Positions 60,318 to 64,000 of a stretch of 64,000 nt of DNA are shown in pieces. Source of the DNA: Phenylobacterium sp. Root1290 (lineage in GTDB: Bacteria; Pseudomonadota; Alphaproteobacteria; Caulobacterales; Caulobacteraceae); contig NZ_LMEE01000002.1 of NCBI RefSeq assembly GCF_001425305.1, positions 3,284 through 67,283 on the forward strand, read 5' to 3'. The position numbers were made by a program, and so were the translations under genes. The notes under the pieces were generated by a model that worked only from the letters and a program-made list of their open reading frames with translations, had not been told where the DNA came from and did no database searches. How positions within the stretch are numbered: position 1 is the first letter of the stretch; each line of letters opens with the position of its first letter.

Positions 60318-61109
60318 ATGCACTTACGCCGCCTGACCGCGCTATGCTGTCTTGTGACCGCCCTGTCGTTCGCGGGCCAATCTCAGGCGCAGGACAAGGC
60401 GGCGTGGCGCCCGATCTTCGACGGCCGCACGCTCGATGGCTGGACGCCCAAGATCGCCGGCTTTCCCGTGGGCGAGAACTTCGCTCAGACCTTCGTCGTC
60501 CAGGACGGCGCCATACGCGTCTCGTACGCCGGCTATGACGGCAAATTCGGCGGCCGCTTCGGCCATCTGTTCTACAAGACCCCGTTCAGCGCCTACCGCC
60601 TGCGGCTGAACTACCGGGTGCTCGATCCGGCCCTGCCCGACACCCCGGCCTGGGCGCGCAGCAACAGCGGCGTGATGTTCGCCAGCCAGAGCCCGCAGAG
60701 CATGAGCCTGGCCCAGCCCTTCCCCATGTCGGTCGAGTTCCAGATCCTTGGACGCGACGGCGAAGGCCACCGCCCCACCGGCGCGGTCTGCACGCCCGGG
60801 ACCAGCATCGCCTTCGACGGCGTGAAGGCCAAGGAACACTGCGTTCCCTCCAAGACCGCGCCCACCATCGCCAACGGGACCTGGACCAGCCTCGAGCTCG
60901 AGGTGCTGCCGAGCGGCCAGGTCACCCAGAAGATCGACGGCGCCGTGGTCCACCAGTACGCCGACGTCGCCCTCGACCCGACCGACAGCTTCGCCGCCGT
61001 CGCCCGCCCCTACTTCGCCGACCACGCCAAGACCGAGGGCTACATCGCCCTGCAGAGCGAGGGCCACCCCATCGAGTTCAAGGACATCGAGGTGCAGGAG
61101 CTGCGCTGA
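60318..61109 (+). CDS. DUF1080 (3-keto-disaccharide hydrolase-type) protein
   Basis: 263-residue exported protein: signal peptide ends SQAQ, followed by the PF06439 jelly-roll-like fold (FDGRTLDGWTPKIAG near 29-43; FGGRFGHLFYKTPFSAYRLRLNYRV; WTSLELEVLPSGQVTQKIDGAVVHQY; IALQSEGHPIEFKDIEVQELR at the end). Family members have been linked to cleaving 3-keto-glycosides. Here it stands divergent from the GMC oxidase and convergent with the cytochrome/epimerase operon, which fits that role. GGGAGG precedes the ATG. Confidence 0.85.
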   Translation: MHLRRLTALCCLVTALSFAGQSQAQDKAAWRPIFDGRTLDGWTPKIAGFPVGENFAQTFVVQDGAIRVSYAGYDGKFGGRFGHLFYKTPFSAYRLRLNYRVLDPALPDTPAWARSNSGVMFASQSPQSMSLAQPFPMSVEFQILGRDGEGHRPTGAVCTPGTSIAFDGVKAKEHCVPSKTAPTIANGTWTSLELEVLPSGQVTQKIDGAVVHQYADVALDPTDSFAAVARPYFADHAKTEGYIALQSEGHPIEFKDIEVQELR

Positions 61110-61174
61110 CTCCAATGTCATCCGGTTTCGGCCACCGGCCGAAGACCGGACGACAGCAGGCGATGGCCCGCCCG

Positions 61175-61528
61175 TCAGTTCTTCATCGCGCCCAGATACT
61201 CGACCAGCGCCGCGCGCTGGACGGCGTCCGGCGCGCCGACCAGCATCTTGGTGCCAGGCACGCTTTTGGCCGGCGCCTTCAGGTAAGCGTCGAGCGTGGC
61301 CGCGTTCCAGACCAGCTTCGAGCTCTTCATCGCCGCGCTGTAGGCATAGCCGGGCAGCGTCCCAGCCTTGCGCCCGGCGACGCCGGCCAGCGGCGGCCCC
61401 ATCTTGCCCGGCGCCGGTGCGATCGAATGGCAGACCGCGCAGCGTTGCTTGAACACCGCCTCGCCCGAAGGCGCGGCCGACGCCGCGCCCGCCGCCAGGC
61501 TCGCGGCCAGGATGATCGCCAATCTCAT
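61175..61528 (-). CDS. Small c-type cytochrome
   Basis: 117-residue periplasmic cytochrome c: signal peptide (ASAA, residues 1-19), heme motif CAVCH at 30-34, and a Met axial-ligand candidate in GTKMLVG near 96. The layout is the cytochrome c555/c2-like kind (PAKSVPGTKMLVG). It is the last gene of the operon, 16 bp after the epimerase, and may accept electrons from the GMC dehydrogenase. This connection is inferred from context. Confidence 0.9.
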   Translation of the reverse strand: MRLAIILAASLAAGAASAAPSGEAVFKQRCAVCHSIAPAPGKMGPPLAGVAGRKAGTLPGYAYSAAMKSSKLVWNAATLDAYLKAPAKSVPGTKMLVGAPDAVQRAALVEYLGAMKN

Positions 61529-61544
61529 GCTGAAAACTCCAGGC

Positions 61545-62600
61545 TTACAGGCCGAGCAGCCGCCGGTTGCGATCGCCGTCGGGGGCGCTGCCGGCGAAGT
61601 CGTCGAACGCCCGCTCGGTGACGCGGATGATGTGGTCGCGAATGAACTTGGCGCCCTCGCGCGCGCCGTCCTCGGGGTGCTTCAGCGCGCACTCCCACTC
61701 CAGCACCGCCCAGCCGTCATAGTCGTACTGCGCCATCTTCGAGAAGATCGCCTTGAAGTCGATCTGCCCGTCGCCCAGCGAGCGGAACCGGCCCGGCCGC
61801 TCGACCCAGCCCTGGTAGCCGCCATAGACGCCCGAGCGCGCGTCCGGCCGGAACTCGGCGTCCTTCACGTGGAAGGCGCGGATGCGCTCGTGATAGCGGT
61901 CGATGTAGCCCAGATAATCCAGCTGCTGCAGCAGCAGGTGGCTCGGGTCATAGAGGATATTGGCCCGCGCGTGCCCGCCCACCTCGTCCAGGAACCGCTC
62001 GAAGGTCGCCCCGTCGTGCAGGTCCTCGCCCGGATGGATCTCGTAGCAGACGTCGACGCCCTGTTCCTCGTAGGCGTCGAGGATCGGGCGCCAGCGGCGG
62101 CCCAGCTCGGCGAAGGCTTCCTCCACCAGGCCCGCCGGCCGCTGCGGCCACGGATAGAAGTACGGCCAGGCCAACGCGCCCGAGAACGTCGCATGCGCCT
62201 TCAGCCCCAGCCGCCGGCTGGCGATCGCCCCGGCCTTGACCTGCCCCACCGCCCAGGCCTGCCGCTCGGCCGGCTTGCCGCGCAGCTCCGGCGGCGCGAA
62301 GCCGTCGAACAGCTCATCATAGGCCGGATGCACGGCGACCAGCTGGCCCTGCAGGTGGGTCGACAGCTCGGTGATCACCAGGCCGTGCTCGGCCAGCACC
62401 CCGGCGACCTCGTCGCAATAGGTCTGGCTCTCGGCGGCCCGCGCCAGGTCGAAGAACGAGTCCGCCCCGCCGGTCGGCATCTGCACGCCGACATAGCCCA
62501 TCGACGCGACCCACTTGGCCATCGTGTCCAGCTTGTCGAACGGCGGCTCGGCGCCGATGAACTGGGCCAGGAAGATCCCGGGACCTTTGAGCGTCTTCAT
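61545..62600 (-). CDS. Sugar phosphate isomerase/epimerase (xylose-isomerase-like TIM barrel)
   Basis: 351-residue metal-dependent barrel enzyme. The metal ligands are in family order: Glu187 (VCYEIHPG), Asp218 and His221 (ILYDPSH), His244 (AFHVKD) and Glu301 (VLEWE). No leader peptide. It overlaps the Gfo/Idh gene by four bases (ATGA). In glycoside-oxidation clusters, such proteins epimerise or isomerise keto-sugars or act as lyases. AGGAG precedes the ATG. Confidence 0.88.
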   Translation of the reverse strand: MKTLKGPGIFLAQFIGAEPPFDKLDTMAKWVASMGYVGVQMPTGGADSFFDLARAAESQTYCDEVAGVLAEHGLVITELSTHLQGQLVAVHPAYDELFDGFAPPELRGKPAERQAWAVGQVKAGAIASRRLGLKAHATFSGALAWPYFYPWPQRPAGLVEEAFAELGRRWRPILDAYEEQGVDVCYEIHPGEDLHDGATFERFLDEVGGHARANILYDPSHLLLQQLDYLGYIDRYHERIRAFHVKDAEFRPDARSGVYGGYQGWVERPGRFRSLGDGQIDFKAIFSKMAQYDYDGWAVLEWECALKHPEDGAREGAKFIRDHIIRVTERAFDDFAGSAPDGDRNRRLLGL

Positions 62601-63745
62601 GCGGCGTCTCCTGACAGCGCGACCCAGCCCTGGCCGGCGGCGCTGGCGCTCACCGCGCGCTCGACGAAGGCCATGCTGCGCACGCCCTCGCCGATGTCCG
62701 GGACCAGACCCGCGCCCGGCGCCCCGGCGGCGACGGCGCCCGCGAAGTCACGATAGATGTTGGCGAAGGCCTCGATGAAGCCTTCGGGATGTCCGGTCGG
62801 GATGCGCGAGCCGGCCTGCGCCGCCTGCCCCAGGTAACCCGAGGCCGCGTGCAGGATCTGGGTCGGCCCGTCCAGCCAGTCGACGACCAGCTCGGTGTGG
62901 CGCTCGTGCGACCAGGTCAGGCCGCCCTTCTCGCCATAGACCTTGATGGTCAGGCCGTTGCGCGCGCCCGCCGAGATCTGCGAGGCGATCAGCACCCCGC
63001 GCGCCCCGCCGCCAAAGCGCAGCAGCACGTTGCAGTCGTCGTCCAGCGTCCGGCCCGGCACCACGGCGGCGAGATCGGCGCACAGCCGCTCGACCCGCGC
63101 CCCGCTCACGAACTCGGCCAGGTTGAACGCGTGCACGCCGATGTCGCCAATCGCCCCGCCCACCCCGGCCTGGGCCGGGTCGGCCCTCCAGCCGGCCTGC
63201 TTGTCGCCCTCGCGTTCGATCGGCCGCGACAGCCAGCCCTGCGAGTACTCGACGATGATCTTGCGCACCGCGCCCAGGTCGCCGCGGGCGACGATCTCGC
63301 GCGCCTCGCGGACCATCGGATAGCCGGTGTAGACAAAGGTCAGGCCGTACAGCCGGCCCGACGCCGCCACCACGCCCGCCAGGTCCTGCGCCTGCGCAAG
63401 GTTCAGGGTCGCCGGCTTGTCGCTGATCACATGCATCCCGGCCCGCAGCGCCGCGGCCGCCACCTCGAAGTGCAGGTGGTTGGGCGTCACGACCGCCACC
63501 AGCTGCGCCCCGTCGGGGCGGGCGGCCTCGGCCTCCAGCATCTGGCGATAGTCGCCATAGACCCGGTCCGGCGCCACGCCCCAGGCCTGGGCGGCCTGGG
63601 CGCTCTTGCCCGCATCGCGGCTGAACACCCCTGCGGTCAGCGCGATCGCGCCGTCCAGCTCGGCGGCCATGCGGTGCACCGGGCCGATGAACGAGCCGGG
63701 ACCGCCGCCGACCATCGCCAGCCGCAGGGGAACTCCATGCGTCAT
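62597..63745 (-). CDS. Gfo/Idh/MocA-family oxidoreductase
   Basis: 382-residue NAD(P)-dependent sugar dehydrogenase. Rossmann start LAMVGGGPGSFIGPVHR at 9-25, VTPNHLHFEVAAAALRAGMHVISDKP near 90-116 (catalytic Lys in DKP, where many members have EKP), then the C-terminal beta-sheet domain with DIGVHAFNLAEFVSG (probable HAF motif). In this context it may reduce 3-keto-glucose to glucose or make other redox turns. Start ATG 63745 overlaps the TGA of the upstream gene (TGATG). Confidence 0.9.
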   Translation of the reverse strand: MTHGVPLRLAMVGGGPGSFIGPVHRMAAELDGAIALTAGVFSRDAGKSAQAAQAWGVAPDRVYGDYRQMLEAEAARPDGAQLVAVVTPNHLHFEVAAAALRAGMHVISDKPATLNLAQAQDLAGVVAASGRLYGLTFVYTGYPMVREAREIVARGDLGAVRKIIVEYSQGWLSRPIEREGDKQAGWRADPAQAGVGGAIGDIGVHAFNLAEFVSGARVERLCADLAAVVPGRTLDDDCNVLLRFGGGARGVLIASQISAGARNGLTIKVYGEKGGLTWSHERHTELVVDWLDGPTQILHAASGYLGQAAQAGSRIPTGHPEGFIEAFANIYRDFAGAVAAGAPGAGLVPDIGEGVRSMAFVERAVSASAAGQGWVALSGDAA

Positions 63746-64000
63746 CAAGCGACCACGCTCGCCAGGTAGTCGTGGCTGATCTTCGTGGACTCGATGCGCG
63801 GATGGGCGAACGGCGCCTCCTGCTCGACGAAGAAGTGGCGCACGCCCGAGTCATAGGCCGCCGGCAGCAGCTTCTTCCAGTCGATCATGCCGCTGCCGAC
63901 CTCGGTCGGGTCCTGCTTCAGCGCGAAGTTCGCCGTGGTGCTCGCCTTGATGTCCTTCACATGCATCAGGGTGAAGCGGCCCTTGTGCTGCTTCAGCAGC
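63745..64000 (-). CDS. Second sugar phosphate isomerase/epimerase, C-terminal part (cut by right edge)
   Basis: The frame is open to the right edge; about 84 C-terminal residues are visible (LLKQHKGRFTLMHVKDIK, then GSGMIDWKKLLPAAYDSGVRHFFVEQEAPF). HVKD and the closing VEQE match the last His and Glu metal ligands of the TIM-barrel epimerase family. Translationally coupled to the Gfo/Idh gene. More pathway genes probably follow beyond the window. Confidence 0.8.
   Translation of the reverse strand, partial: LLKQHKGRFTLMHVKDIKASTTANFALKQDPTEVGSGMIDWKKLLPAAYDSGVRHFFVEQEAPFAHPRIESTKISHDYLASVVA

Noticed and set aside
1..64000. CRISPR arrays, insertion sequences, phage or integrative-element ends, tRNA/rRNA genes
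   Set aside because: No regularly spaced repeats, transposase or integrase frames, or recognisable RNA genes were seen in the gaps I read.

Overview
The window is GC-rich alphaproteobacterial chromosome. TonB-dependent receptors paired with LacI-type regulators, a Tad/Cpa (type IVc) pilus locus with a tiny Flp pilin, a PEP-CTERM protein and a GMC/gluconate-dehydrogenase-subunit-3 oxidase together suggest a member of the Caulobacteraceae (Caulobacter, Phenylobacterium or Brevundimonas-like). This assignment is inference from gene content; there is no rRNA or other marker. I saw no tRNA, rRNA, insertion sequence, prophage or CRISPR array.

Layout. 1-636 is the 3' end of biotin synthase. 633-12142 is a sugar-uptake regulon: a TonB receptor, an acid-phosphatase-like protein and glucokinase form one minus-strand operon, and a GH3 beta-glucosidase and a FucP/GluP-type MFS sugar porter form a second. 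A divergent LacI regulator, a second LacI regulator and a type-B carboxylesterase complete it. Four copies of one 14-bp near-palindrome (TGATAACGTTGTCA type) sit in front of these units, so they look like a single regulon. 12215-18097 holds a PQQ-type sugar dehydrogenase lipoprotein, a second TonB receptor, an SDR and a thiolase. 18292-27687 is mixed: a PEP-CTERM protein, a PNPOx-like protein, a three-gene surface-glycan operon (CelD/BcsL acyltransferase, GT2, JmjC-like cupin), free-methionine-R-sulfoxide reductase, an M24 peptidase, a third TonB receptor and a DUF3597 protein.

27746-37459 (minus) is a Tad pilus operon: pilA, cpaB, cpaC, a reduced cpaD, cpaE, cpaF, tadB, tadC, a TPR lipoprotein, tadD and cpaA. 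The 58-residue pilin lies upstream and is separated from cpaB by a perfect 12-bp stem-loop. 37854-42382 adds an ABC-2 transporter, a tiny membrane protein and three TadE/TadG-like pseudopilin genes. 42619-48722 carries two two-component systems (KdpDE-like and NarXL-like) and a PAQR/hemolysin-III protein. 48819-52579 is a tight envelope operon: DUF1254/1214, DUF2092, an Asn-rich repeat protein and a POTRA-less Omp85 barrel. 52851-57837 contains a formylglycine-generating enzyme with both active-site cysteines and several exported or membrane proteins of unknown function.

57841-64000 is the most coherent metabolic unit: an oxidative, 3-keto-glycoside type sugar pathway. It has a GMC dehydrogenase with the three-cysteine [3Fe-4S] motif, its Tat-borne subunit 3, a DUF1080 (3-keto-disaccharide hydrolase) protein, a cytochrome c, a Gfo/Idh/MocA oxidoreductase and two xylose-isomerase-like epimerases. 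It runs off the right edge.
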